Below, piece after piece: positions 43,702-51,714 of a DNA stretch of 64,000 nt (the stretch's first letter is position 1; every line of letters begins with the position of its first letter). The DNA comes from Hymenobacter polaris (GTDB lineage: Bacteria > Bacteroidota > Bacteroidia > Cytophagales > Hymenobacteraceae): NCBI RefSeq assembly GCF_012927305.1, contig NZ_JABBGH010000003.1, positions 868,001 to 932,000 of the forward strand, written 5' to 3'. The notes below the pieces were generated by a model that saw only the letters and a list, made by a program, of their open reading frames with translations, was not told the DNA's origin and searched no databases. A program made the position numbers and the translations under genes.

Positions 43702-44949
43702 TTAAAACCCGCGCAAAACCTCGCTAATCAGCGCGCAGGCCGCGCGCAGCTCACTTTCCGAAATCACCAGCGGCGGGGCAAACCGGATGATGTCGCCGTG
43801 GGTGGGCTTGGCCAGCAGGCCGCGCTCGGCCAGGGCCAGGCATACGTCCCAGGCGGTGCGCCCGTCGGGCGTGGGGCGGATAACCACCGCGTTGAGTAGG
43901 CCCCGGCCGCGCACTAGCTCAACCAGTTCGGGCCGCTCGGCCTGCACATGGCGCATTTCAGCCCGGAAAATCTCGCCCAACTGAAATGCCTGCTCGGCCA
44001 AATGTTCCTCCTCTAATACATCGAGCGCCGCTTGCAGCACGGCACAGGCCAGCGGGTTGCCGCCAAAAGTGGAGCCGTGCTGGCCGGGCTGAATGGTGAG
44101 CATTATCTCGTCGTCGGCCAGCACCGCCGACACGGGCAGCACCCCGCCGCTGAGAGCTTTGCCCAGTATCAGCACGTCACCCCGCACGCCCTCGTAGTCG
44201 GCGGCCAGCCGGCGGCCGGTGCGCCCCAGCCCGGTTTGAATCTCGTCGGTAATGAGCAGCACGCGGTGCTGGCGGCACAGCGCGGCCGCCTGCGCCAGGT
44301 AGCCCGCGCGGGGCACCACCACGCCCGCCTCGCCCTGGATGGGCTCAACCAAAAAGGCGCACACGCGGGGGTCGGCCAGGGCGGCGCCTAGGGCCTCCAG
44401 GTCATCGTAAGGCACCACTTGGTAGCCCGGCACGAAGGGCCCGAAACCGCCTGTGCTTTCCCCGTCGGTGCTGAAGGAAATGATGCCGGTGGTACGGCCG
44501 TGGAAGTTGTGCTCGGCCACCACAATGCGCGCCTGGTTGGGCGCAATACCCTTTTCCTGGTAGCCCCACTTGCGGGCTAGCTTGAGGGCCGTTTCTACGG
44601 CCTCAGCCCCCGAATTCATTAGCAGCGCCTTGTCGTAGCCAAACAGCTCGCAAAGCTGCTGCTCGGCCGGCCCCAGCCGGTCGTTGAAGAAAGCCCGCGA
44701 CGTGAGCGTAAGCCGCTGGGCCTGCTCGGTGAGCGCCGCAATAATGCGCGGGTGGCAATGCCCTTGGTTCACAGCCGAATAGGCCGATAAGAAATCGAAG
44801 TAGCGCTTGCCGTCCACATCCCACAGGTAGGGCCCTAGGCCCCGGCTCAGCACCACCGGCAGCGGGTGGTAGTTGTGGGCACCGTACTGGTCTTCGAGCT
44901 GCATCAGGTGCTCGGCGCGGGTCGAGAGGGTAGGAGCGAGGGCAGACAT
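43702..44949 (-). CDS. rocD: Ornithine--oxo-acid (ornithine) aminotransferase
   Basis: 415 residues from ATG 44949. YGAHNYHPLPVVLSRGLGPY and FDFLSAYSAVNQGHCHPRII are ornithine aminotransferase hallmarks; GAEAVETALKLARKWGY is the phosphate-binding region, TDEIQTGLGRTGR contains the PLP-binding Asp, and VLILGKALSGG holds the Schiff-base lysine. Converts ornithine and 2-oxoglutarate to glutamate semialdehyde and glutamate, linking arginine breakdown to proline/glutamate. No other arg/pro genes nearby. Confidence 0.95.
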   Translation of the reverse strand: MSALAPTLSTRAEHLMQLEDQYGAHNYHPLPVVLSRGLGPYLWDVDGKRYFDFLSAYSAVNQGHCHPRIIAALTEQAQRLTLTSRAFFNDRLGPAEQQLCELFGYDKALLMNSGAEAVETALKLARKWGYQEKGIAPNQARIVVAEHNFHGRTTGIISFSTDGESTGGFGPFVPGYQVVPYDDLEALGAALADPRVCAFLVEPIQGEAGVVVPRAGYLAQAAALCRQHRVLLITDEIQTGLGRTGRRLAADYEGVRGDVLILGKALSGGVLPVSAVLADDEIMLTIQPGQHGSTFGGNPLACAVLQAALDVLEEEHLAEQAFQLGEIFRAEMRHVQAERPELVELVRGRGLLNAVVIRPTPDGRTAWDVCLALAERGLLAKPTHGDIIRFAPPLVISESELRAACALISEVLRGF

Positions 44950-45090
44950 AGGCGGGTGGAGCAAGGAATAAAGACCAAGAATAAAGCCGGGCGGCGCGAG
45001 CTTTGCAGCTGGGCGGGCGCAAGCGCTGCCACCGCCTTAACGAAAACGGCTGCCCTAGGGTGCCACCGCCCCCAGTCTAGCCCGCCGCCC

Positions 45091-45273
45091 ATGCCCGCCC
45101 CCGACCCGCGCTTCGCCGCCTTCGCTAAGCTGCCCCTGCAGCCCGGCGATACCTACCACACGCCTGAGGGCTACCTCGTCTTCACCGAGCAGTACCACCT
45201 GCGCCGCGGCTTTTGCTGCGGCAGCGGCTGTCGGCACTGCCCCTGGAAAAATGGTCGGAATGTAAAAATGTGA
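45091..45273 (+). CDS. DUF5522 small cysteine-rich protein
   Basis: 60 residues from ATG 45091. GDTYHTPEGYLVFTEQYHLR followed by GFCCGSGCRHCPWKN is the DUF5522 signature, a short protein common in Bacteroidota with a CCxxxCxxC cluster that probably binds a metal. The last few codons and the stop lie inside the left arm of an inverted repeat at 45247-45412. Function unknown. Confidence 0.85.
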   Translation: MPAPDPRFAAFAKLPLQPGDTYHTPEGYLVFTEQYHLRRGFCCGSGCRHCPWKNGRNVKM

Positions 45274-45412
45274 GAATGTGAAAGATGGAGAAGTGTATAA
45301 AAGGAGCTAAACGTAGGCTGCTTCGCAGGGGGTGGCTGTTGCTTACATCCGCACATTTCACACATTCCCACATCTTTCACATTCTCACGTTTTTTACATT
45401 CCGACCATTTTT
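45247..45412. repeat. Inverted repeat spanning the DUF5522 3' end and rpmB promoter
   Basis: Left arm 45247-45287 and right arm 45371-45412 match as AAAAATGGTCGGAATGTAAA.../...TTTACATTCCGACCATTTTT with a single substitution and one indel over 41-42 bases. Loop 83 nt holding partial repeats of CACATTC. Different family from the large palindromes elsewhere. Confidence 0.85.
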
Positions 45413-45423
45413 CCCTATCTTTG
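45392..45423 (+). promoter_or_regulatory. rpmB promoter
   Basis: TATCTTTG at 45416-45423 fits TAnnTTTG exactly; a T-rich -33 region lies about 20 bases upstream inside the right arm of the inverted repeat. 41 bp ahead of the rpmB start codon. Confidence 0.75.
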
Positions 45424-45463
45424 CGGCCCGTTTCGTAGTAGCATCATCTAACCCAACGATATC

Positions 45464-45703
45464 ATGGCTCGAGTTTGTGATTTGACCGGCAAGCGTACCC
45501 GCGTAGGCAACAACGTATCGCACGCCAACAACAAGACCAAGCGCAAGTTTTACCCCAACTTGCAAAAGAAGCGCTTCTACATCCCGGAGCAAGACGCCTG
45601 GGTAACGCTGCGCGTAGCTGCCTCCACCATCCGCACCATCAACAAGAATGGCATCATGGCCACCTTGAAGAAGGCCAAGGAGCAGGGCTTCATCGTTTAC
45701 TAA
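45464..45703 (+). CDS. rpmB: 50S ribosomal protein L28
   Basis: 79 residues. ARVCDLTGKRTRVGNNVSHA then NNKTKRKFYPNLQKKRFYIP is the L28 signature, and the C-terminal AASTIRTINKNGI is conserved. Structural large-subunit protein. Has its own promoter; heads the rpmB-rpmG-DUF4295-ftsY cluster typical of Bacteroidota. Confidence 0.98.
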   Translation: MARVCDLTGKRTRVGNNVSHANNKTKRKFYPNLQKKRFYIPEQDAWVTLRVAASTIRTINKNGIMATLKKAKEQGFIVY

Positions 45704-45836
45704 ATTTACCAAGGGTAACTTTTTCGGGCCTGCCACAGCGCCGAAACCTGACTTTCTACCCGAAAGCCGGGTTCCGGCGCTGCTGCTGAAAGCTGGTGCC
45801 ACCCGCCCTAGGGGCGTAGTAGGCAGGCTAGCAGCG

Positions 45837-45868
45837 TTTTGCGGTTCGCTGAAAAAGCCGTACCTTTG
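45837..45868 (+). promoter_or_regulatory. rpmG promoter
   Basis: TTTTG at 45837-45841 and TACCTTTG at 45861-45868 give a good -33/-7 pair with 19-bp spacing, 37 bp ahead of rpmG. Confidence 0.75.
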
Positions 45869-45905
45869 CAGTCCTAAATTCGAAAACTAATTCCCCCTAC
45901 CCGCC

Positions 45906-46088
45906 ATGGCCAAGAAAGGAAACCGGGTGCAGGTTATCATGGAGTGCACCGAGCACAAAAACTCGGGAATGCCGGGTACCTCGCGCTACATCACCACCAA
46001 GAACCGTAAGAACACCCCCGAGCGCATCGAGTTGAAGAAATTCAACCCGATTCTGCGTAAAATGACCGTTCACAAAGAGATTAAATAA
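45906..46088 (+). CDS. rpmG: 50S ribosomal protein L33
   Basis: 60 residues. AKKGNRVQVIMECTEHKNSG, then MPGTSRYITTKNRKNTPERI and LKKFNPILRK are L33. Only one cysteine remains (MEC), so this is the zinc-independent C-minus form. DUF4295 follows 8 bp after the stop. Confidence 0.98.
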   Translation: MAKKGNRVQVIMECTEHKNSGMPGTSRYITTKNRKNTPERIELKKFNPILRKMTVHKEIK

Positions 46089-46096
46089 CCTGCGCT

Positions 46097-46249
46097 ATGG
46101 CTAAGAAAGTAGTTGCTACGCTGAAAACTGCCACCGGCAAAGACTGGGCGAAGGTGATTCGCGCCGTGAAATCGGAGAAAACCGGTGCCTATACCTTCCG
46201 CGAGGAAATGGTGCCCGTTGACAAGGTGCAGGACGCCCTCAAGGGCTAG
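46097..46249 (+). CDS. DUF4295 small basic protein
   Basis: 50 residues: MAKKVVATLKTATGKDWAKV, IRAVKSEKTGAYTFREEMVP, VDKVQDALKG. A Bacteroidota-specific small protein almost always directly behind rpmG, probably ribosome-associated; that is inference from context. Eight bases from rpmG, so co-transcribed. Followed by a terminator. Confidence 0.92.
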   Translation: MAKKVVATLKTATGKDWAKVIRAVKSEKTGAYTFREEMVPVDKVQDALKG

Positions 46250-46278
46250 GCCCTAGCCTTCCTTGATGTTTAATAATG

Positions 46279-46307
46279 AAAAAGTCCCGCCTTCGTGGGA
46301 CTTTTTT
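46279..46307 (+). terminator. Terminator after DUF4295
   Basis: AAAAAGTCCCGC, CTTCG-type loop, GTGGGACTTTTTT. Ends the rpmG-DUF4295 transcript before ftsY. Confidence 0.88.
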
Positions 46308-46360
46308 CGTGTGGTACGGCCAGCCAACGGCCGAACGTTCTTCTTTATTAACCAGCAGCT

Positions 46361-47338
46361 ATGGGACTTTTCGACTTTTTTAAGAAGGACAAGGAAAATA
46401 AGGAGCAGCAGCAGGCGCTTGATGCTGGCCTGCAAAAAACCAAAACCAATTTCTTCGACCAGCTTAGCAAAGCGGTGGTGGGCAAGAGCACCGTGGATGA
46501 GGCCGTGCTCGACGACCTCGAAACCCTGCTGGTGCACGCCGACGTGGGCATTGATACCACGGTGAAGGTTATCAACCGCATTGAGCAGCGCGTAGCCCGC
46601 GATAAGTACGTGAACACCACCGAGCTGGACCGCATTCTGCGCGAAGAAATTGCCGACCTGCTCGACCGCAACGCTGGCACCACCGGCTCGCGCGCCATCC
46701 TGGACCGGCCCGATACCCCCGGCCACCCCTTCGTCATCATGGTGGTGGGCGTGAATGGAGTGGGCAAAACCACGACCATCGGCAAGCTGGCGCACCGCTT
46801 CCACAGCGCTGGCAAGAAGGTAGTGCTGGGGGCGGCCGATACGTTCAGGGCCGCCGCCGTTGACCAGCTCATCGTGTGGGGCCAGCGCGTGGGCGTGCCC
46901 GTTATCAGCCACGGCATGAACACCGACCCTGCGTCGGTGGCCTACGACGCTGTGCGGAAGGGTGTGGAGCTGGGCGCCGACGTGGTGATAATTGACACCG
47001 CCGGCCGCCTGCACAACAAAGTGAACTTGATGAATGAGCTAAGCAAAATCAAGCGCGTGATGCAGAAGGTTATCCCCGATGCGCCGCAGGAAGTGCTGCT
47101 GGTGCTCGACGGCAGCACCGGCCAGAATGCTTTTTTGCAAGCCAAGGAATTTACCCGCGCCACGGAGGTAACGGCGCTGGCCATCACCAAACTCGACGGC
47201 ACGGCCAAGGGCGGCGTAGTTATCGGCATCTCCGACCAGTTCAGCATCCCGGTGCGCTACATCGGGGTAGGGGAGAAGATGACCGACCTGCAATTATTTG
47301 ACCGCCACACCTTTGTTAATTCGCTGTTCAAGAAATAA
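46361..47338 (+). CDS. ftsY: Signal recognition particle receptor FtsY
   Basis: 325 residues. Short Lys/Glu-rich A region (FFKKDKENKEQQQ), then the NG domain: G1 GVNGVGKTTT at 130-139, G2 DTFRAAAVDQL at 160-170, G3 DTAGRLHNK, G4 TKLDGTAKGG and closing loop YIGVGE. GTPase that docks SRP-ribosome complexes at the inner membrane. Located 112 bp after DUF4295, beyond a terminator. Confidence 0.97.
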   Translation: MGLFDFFKKDKENKEQQQALDAGLQKTKTNFFDQLSKAVVGKSTVDEAVLDDLETLLVHADVGIDTTVKVINRIEQRVARDKYVNTTELDRILREEIADLLDRNAGTTGSRAILDRPDTPGHPFVIMVVGVNGVGKTTTIGKLAHRFHSAGKKVVLGAADTFRAAAVDQLIVWGQRVGVPVISHGMNTDPASVAYDAVRKGVELGADVVIIDTAGRLHNKVNLMNELSKIKRVMQKVIPDAPQEVLLVLDGSTGQNAFLQAKEFTRATEVTALAITKLDGTAKGGVVIGISDQFSIPVRYIGVGEKMTDLQLFDRHTFVNSLFKK

Positions 47339-47399
47339 CGGCCCGGCAAACTACGACGGCGCGGCGCGCGTTGGAGCAGCGTACTTACGATACTTGCGT

Positions 47400-47843
47400 A
47401 TGCGCTTTAGTTGGCTAGGGGTGCTAGCAGCGGGAATGCTGGCTGCCTGCAATTCGGGAACGGGTACGCAGCCGCTCATCCCTACGGTGCCCGTTAATGT
47501 GCAGCTCGACTTGCTGGACCAGCAAAACAAGGCCCTGCGCTTCGACAACGGCGTGGTGGCCATTCCGCCCGGTAGTGCCAACGGCCACGGTGGCATTAAG
47601 GGCATTTACGTGGTGCGCCAGAATGCTACCACGTACACGGCATTCGAGCGCAACTGTCCCTACCAGCCGCTTGATGCTTGCGCCACCGTTACGCTCGACC
47701 GGTCGTCGCGGCTGTTTTTTCGCGACTCCTGCTGCACCTCCCAGTTCAACCTGCAAGGCCAGGTAACAGGTGGCCCCTCGGCCCGCCCCCTGCGCCAATA
47801 CGCTACCAGCCTCAGCGGTAGCCTGCTGACAATCACGAACTAA
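47400..47843 (+). CDS. Small lipoprotein with degenerate Rieske-like domain
   Basis: 147 residues from ATG 47400. Signal MRFSWLGVLAAGMLAAC gives a lipobox Cys17. The C-terminal half reads YTAFERNCPYQPLD...LFFRDSCCTSQFNLQGQVTGGPSARPLRQY, which has the spacing and GGPA..PL ending of a Rieske [2Fe-2S] domain, but the two ligand histidines are replaced (CPY for CPH, CCTSQ for CxxH). Iron-sulphur binding is therefore unlikely. Exported, role unknown. Starts 61 bp after ftsY and may be read through from it. Confidence 0.7.
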   Translation: MRFSWLGVLAAGMLAACNSGTGTQPLIPTVPVNVQLDLLDQQNKALRFDNGVVAIPPGSANGHGGIKGIYVVRQNATTYTAFERNCPYQPLDACATVTLDRSSRLFFRDSCCTSQFNLQGQVTGGPSARPLRQYATSLSGSLLTITN

Positions 47844-47875
47844 GCAGTATTTATGCAAAAAAATGCGGCCTAGGC

Positions 47876-47907
47876 TTGTTTTATCAAAAAAGCTATTCCT
47901 ATCTTTG
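47876..47907 (+). promoter_or_regulatory. tRNA-Asn promoter
   Basis: TTG at 47876-47878 and TATCTTTG at 47900-47907, 21-bp spacing, 31 bp ahead of the tRNA. Confidence 0.78.
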
Positions 47908-47938
47908 CAGCCCGAAAGCGCCGGTTTCGGACTTATTA

Positions 47939-48012
47939 GCTTCCTTAGCTCAGCCGGTTAGAGCATCTGACTGTTAATCAGAGGGTCCCTGGTTCGAGCC
48001 CAGGAGGGAGCG
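47939..48012 (+). tRNA. tRNA-Asn (anticodon GTT)
   Basis: 74 nt. Acceptor GCTTCCT/AGGGAGC with one G-T pair, anticodon stem TCTGA/TCAGA with loop CTGTTAA (GTT at 47973-47975), T arm CCTGG TTCGAGC CCAGG, discriminator G. An integrase gene begins 157 bp downstream, so the 3' part is the likely attachment site. Confidence 0.95.
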
Positions 48013-48026
48013 CTTAAACAAGACTC

Positions 48027-48049
48027 TACCCGCCCTAAACAGGCGGGTA
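48027..48049 (+). terminator. Terminator after tRNA-Asn
   Basis: TACCCGCC-CTAAACA-GGCGGGTA followed by a T-rich stretch. Confidence 0.75.
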
Positions 48050-48168
48050 TTGTTGTTTCTAAGCCACTTGCGGGCTCTTTTTCAGGGCCGAAGTGTGATG
48101 AAGTAGGAAGAAGTCTAGTAGAAAACCGACCCCAAAAGCGGCCACCCGGCCGTCCACCCACCCGCCCC

Positions 48169-49488
48169 GTGTACGCCCCTGCCGCCTACAAGCGCAAAAT
48201 CACGGTCAGCTTTAAGCCCCGGCGCGAGAAGCAGAACAAGCAAGGGCTGTGCCCCGTGCGGGCCATCGTGCGCTGGCACGGGCAGGAGTTTCTCTTTGCC
48301 ACGGGCGAGATGGTGCCGCTCAGCCGGCCGGGTAAGGCGGGTAAGATGGAAGTACTCTGGACCGATGAGGGTTGGGTACAGCGGGGCAACGACCAGGCGG
48401 CCGCTATCAACGCCCGGCTCTCGGCCTGGGAGCTGCGCATCACCACCGTTTTTAACGGCTTGTTCGACGCGGCCCCGTTCACGCCCGTGCCGAAGGTCGA
48501 GCTACTGGCCGCCCTCTTCCCCGAGGGGACTACGGAGGCCGGCGGCAAGCCCGCCCAGCTGCGCACCTTCCGCGAAGTGCTGGAGGAATGGAAGAAGCTC
48601 AACCGCAACCTAGGGGTGGCTTCGCTGCGCAAGTACGACCAGATGGCCACCCGGATGGAGCAGTGGCGGCCCGAGCTGCGGCCGGCGGCCGTCACTCAAG
48701 GTGTGGCCCTCGAATACGTGCAGCACCTACTGGACCTGCAAAAGGCCGACGCGACCATCAAGGTGCACCTGCGCGCCATCAAATTCTGCCTCGAAACCCT
48801 CGGGTTGCCTAGCGAGCACAAGTGGCTGGAGTACTCGGCCAAGAACGCGCCGCAGCTGGACCTGGAGGTGCCCGAGCTGTGGGCCCTGCTGGCCCTGCGC
48901 CCGCCGAGTGAAGCGCACCGCATCGAGCGCGACCGCTGGGTGCTGCAGCTGCTCTGCGGCCGGCGCTACGAGGACATGGCCAAGCTAGACCCTCGCCAGC
49001 GCACGCCGCTCTACTTGGCCGACGGAAAGGTGGTGCCGGCGCTCAACCACGCGCAGGGCAAGACAGCCAGCGATACGCTCGTGCCCCTGCCGCCGCTGGC
49101 CGTGCGCCTAGGGGAGCGTTACAACTGGCAGTTCCCGGCGGCTACGCACATCGTGCGCAACCAGCTGATGAAGGAGGTGGCGCGCGCCGCTGGCCTCACC
49201 CGTGAGTTCGACGACCGCACCATCTCGGGCGGCAAGGCCATTAGCCACTGGCGGCTGGTCTGGCAGGTCATCGGCACCCACACAGCGCGCCACACGGGCG
49301 CTACGCTCATCAAGCAGGCCAGCGGCAACAAGTCGCTGGCGAAGCTGCTGCTAGGCCACGCTGACGAGGATGTGACCGATGTGTATGCCAAGGACCACGC
49401 CCGGCAGCTGGCGCCGGCGCTACTGGCGGCTTGGCAGCAGGTGCTAGGGCAGTGGTATGATGCAGAATTGCCTCTCGAAAAGCAATAA
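48169..49488 (+). CDS. Tyrosine recombinase/integrase
   Basis: 439 residues from GTG 48169. N-terminal region with an arm-type/SAM-like domain (FREVLEEWKKLNRNLGVASL). Catalytic residues: R265/R266 (CGRRYEDMAKL), H371-x-x-R374 (HTARHTGATL), GHADEDVTDVY with nucleophile Y406. Catalyses site-specific integration and excision, here presumably at the adjacent tRNA-Asn. Resembles the phage/ICE integrases of Bacteroidota. Start uncertain: no ATG near the 5' end. Confidence 0.93.
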   Translation: MYAPAAYKRKITVSFKPRREKQNKQGLCPVRAIVRWHGQEFLFATGEMVPLSRPGKAGKMEVLWTDEGWVQRGNDQAAAINARLSAWELRITTVFNGLFDAAPFTPVPKVELLAALFPEGTTEAGGKPAQLRTFREVLEEWKKLNRNLGVASLRKYDQMATRMEQWRPELRPAAVTQGVALEYVQHLLDLQKADATIKVHLRAIKFCLETLGLPSEHKWLEYSAKNAPQLDLEVPELWALLALRPPSEAHRIERDRWVLQLLCGRRYEDMAKLDPRQRTPLYLADGKVVPALNHAQGKTASDTLVPLPPLAVRLGERYNWQFPAATHIVRNQLMKEVARAAGLTREFDDRTISGGKAISHWRLVWQVIGTHTARHTGATLIKQASGNKSLAKLLLGHADEDVTDVYAKDHARQLAPALLAAWQQVLGQWYDAELPLEKQ

Positions 49489-49529
49489 ATTATTGCTCTA
49501 AAGTAGAAGTAAACTTAAAACCCTTAGCA

Positions 49530-50345
49530 ATGTCGCTGCGATTTAATTTTAATATGGACTCGGCATTCGTGCGAGCAACCTATTCATTTGTTACTAAAGA
49601 AAATTCAATAGCTAACGAAAGATTTATAATTCTTGCATTGGATTTACAAAAAACTTCTCATGAATTGGAGCGTGTAATGATAAAATTAGGTCAAGGCACT
49701 GAAACTGAAATGGAAGACGTTTATTCAGCTATTATTAATATTTGGAATGTTATAAACATTTCTCATAAGATGTTTAATCTGAACGCATCTATGGGCATTA
49801 TATTCAAAGATAATGCTTTAAAAAGGGTCGAACGCGTCACTAGATTTGCACATGCTTATGAAAACTTGGATAAATTGGTAGCAAGCCTTTTTTTAAAGGA
49901 TGAAAATGGAGAATCTGTATTAGGAGATTTTACTTGGCGATACAAAGAGAAGAATGAAGATACTGTTATTACCTTTTTCCATAAGGGAGGCTCTATGAGA
50001 GGAGAAGGTCGTGGCATTATAATAAATATTAATCAAGATATTACTGATATGTACTACGGTCGCACGGGTATTCACAATTTAACATTGTTAGCTTATGAGC
50101 AAAGTGGCAATGGCGACTTCGTGCTTTCAAGTATTGATATTGATGATATTATTTATGGATTAACTGAATTGATTCATTCTATGAATACTGCATACAGTAA
50201 ACTTGAAAACCAGCTTATGAGAACTGAGGTTGAAGGTGAATCCTTGATGCAAAGCATTGGCATGTTTAGATTCGTTGGTCCAGCTAGAAAGTTAGACGGC
50301 GGAGCAATTGCATATCCAGTAGTAGTTACTCACGTAAATGATTAA
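49530..50345 (+). CDS. AT-rich hypothetical protein behind integrase
   Basis: 271 residues. The N-terminal half is helical (SIANERFIILALDLQKTSHE; MEDVYSAIINIWNVINISHK), the rest mixed with FHKGGSMRGEGRGIIININQ and SSIDIDDIIYGLTELIHSMN. No motif, signal peptide or membrane helix recognised. AT-rich against the GC-rich integrase 41 bp upstream, hence separately acquired cargo. Placement next to the integrase is typical of prophage accessory genes, some of which exclude other phages; nothing in the sequence proves that here. Confidence 0.7.
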   Translation: MSLRFNFNMDSAFVRATYSFVTKENSIANERFIILALDLQKTSHELERVMIKLGQGTETEMEDVYSAIINIWNVINISHKMFNLNASMGIIFKDNALKRVERVTRFAHAYENLDKLVASLFLKDENGESVLGDFTWRYKEKNEDTVITFFHKGGSMRGEGRGIIININQDITDMYYGRTGIHNLTLLAYEQSGNGDFVLSSIDIDDIIYGLTELIHSMNTAYSKLENQLMRTEVEGESLMQSIGMFRFVGPARKLDGGAIAYPVVVTHVND

Positions 50346-50404
50346 GCTACAAAATAATTCTAATTTCTCGGGTTCAGTTAAGCTATGATACTCTTGTATA
50401 TTTC

Positions 50405-50596
50405 ATGCCCACCCCAGTCGAGAACCCGCGCCGTGCCGAACTGCTAACTGCCCTTTCGGCCCTAGGCCTGGAGGAGCAGCGCGACTTCTGGCTCATCTAC
50501 AACGGCACAAGCTGGAAGCTGCGCTGGTTTGCGCACGCCACGCCTGAGCAGCACGTGCAGGGCGACCAGCTGGTAAACTCGCTACTCAATAATTAA
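50405..50596 (+). CDS. Small hypothetical protein
   Basis: 63 residues: AELLTALSALGLEEQRDFWL, IYNGTSWKLRWFAHATPEQH, a helix then strand layout. GC-rich, contains the CCCTAGGC word. Its stop TAA overlaps the stop of the opposing gene at 50593. Confidence 0.55.
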   Translation: MPTPVENPRRAELLTALSALGLEEQRDFWLIYNGTSWKLRWFAHATPEQHVQGDQLVNSLLNN

Positions 50597-50844
50597 GGCA
50601 GGTCCGGCAGCCGCACATAGTGGCTATAATCCTCCAGCGGCACCGCACTCACGAAGCTGCGCAGCACCATCGGCTTATCATCCTCAATGCCCACCTCCAC
50701 AAAGAAGCCGCGCCCCTCGTCGGCGCAGTGGTAGAGGTTGACGCCACCCTGGCTTTCCCAGCGCTGGGCCAGAAAGGTGCCGTACTTGAGCACCCAGTAC
50801 ACTTGCACCACGGGCGAGAGCAGGCGGAAGGCGTAGAAGCTCAT
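50593..50844 (-). CDS. Small hypothetical protein
   Basis: 83 residues: FRLLSPVVQVYWVLKYGTFL, NLYHCADEGRGFFVEVGIED, LRSFVSAVPLEDYSHYVRLP. A compact beta-rich protein without signal peptide. Family unknown. It is the only minus-strand gene among plus-strand cargo genes in this part of the element. Confidence 0.6.
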   Translation of the reverse strand: MSFYAFRLLSPVVQVYWVLKYGTFLAQRWESQGGVNLYHCADEGRGFFVEVGIEDDKPMVLRSFVSAVPLEDYSHYVRLPDLP

Positions 50845-50943
50845 GGGTGCTTAGTCGTTAGGAAAGGTTTGGCAGTATACTGCCTACTGCGCTTACCGAC
50901 ACCGGTAGGGTCGTCGGCAACTAGCCCTTCATACGCTATCCTA

Positions 50944-51699
50944 GTGGAACAGCACAGAATCCTTACGCCCTGGCTTGATACGGACCTGGCCGACATCGAC
51001 GGGGAGGAGTGGCGCGACATTCGGGGCTACGAGGGGGCCTACCAGGTGTCCAGTTACGGTCGCATCAAGTCACTCGCCCGCCACGACCGGCTGGGTCGCT
51101 TCGTGCGCGCCCGCATCCGGCGCCTGAGTTTTCATCCGCAGGGCTTTACGACGGTGGGGCTGCGGCAAGACGGCCTGGAGAACTCCTACGCCATCATGCT
51201 GCTGGTGGGCAACGCCTTTCTGACCAAGCAGCACCCCGACCAGATTTATATGCACCGCAATAAAAACCAGCTGGATAATCGCGTGGCCAATATCCAGGTG
51301 GGCACCTGGGCCGAAAGCCACTCGCTGGACCTGGCGCTGGGCAAAAAGACGAGCCGCACCCCGACGCTGGTGGCCTACCAGCAGCAGCGCGCCGCGCAGC
51401 ACCTGGAGCAGTTCGGCATACGCCAGCAGGGGCAGCTCAGCGCCAAAACCTGCCCGGTTTGCTTGGTGGCCCAGCCGCTCACGGCCTACTATAAAAACCA
51501 TCACCGCTGCAAGGCGTGCTACCTGCAAAAACTAGGTATCAAATCCGTGGGTAAGCTGGCGGCCAGCCAGGCCCTAGGGGAGCAAGGCTTACGAAAATGC
51601 AGCAAGTGCAAGCAGATTAAGCCCTTCGCTGATTTTGGGAACAGCAAGCGAAACGCCTTTGGCAAACAGTACGCGTGCAAAGCCTGCCAAAAGGTCTAG
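50944..51699 (+). CDS. NUMOD4-HNH endonuclease with two zinc-ribbon-like clusters
   Basis: 251 residues from GTG 50944. Near residue 20 GEEWRDIRGYEGAYQVSSYG, RIKS is the NUMOD4 DNA-binding motif; a degenerate HNH core follows with YMHRNKNQLDNRVANIQVGT (H-x-N-x3-N-x4-N). The C-terminal half has CPVC...CKAC and CSKC...CKAC, two four-cysteine clusters likely binding zinc. Phage homing-type or packaging-associated nuclease; which one is not determinable. A longer frame upstream to 50620 overlaps the opposing gene and was rejected. Confidence 0.82.
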   Translation: MEQHRILTPWLDTDLADIDGEEWRDIRGYEGAYQVSSYGRIKSLARHDRLGRFVRARIRRLSFHPQGFTTVGLRQDGLENSYAIMLLVGNAFLTKQHPDQIYMHRNKNQLDNRVANIQVGTWAESHSLDLALGKKTSRTPTLVAYQQQRAAQHLEQFGIRQQGQLSAKTCPVCLVAQPLTAYYKNHHRCKACYLQKLGIKSVGKLAASQALGEQGLRKCSKCKQIKPFADFGNSKRNAFGKQYACKACQKV

Positions 51700-51714
51700 C
51701 AGCTAGGGGCAATG

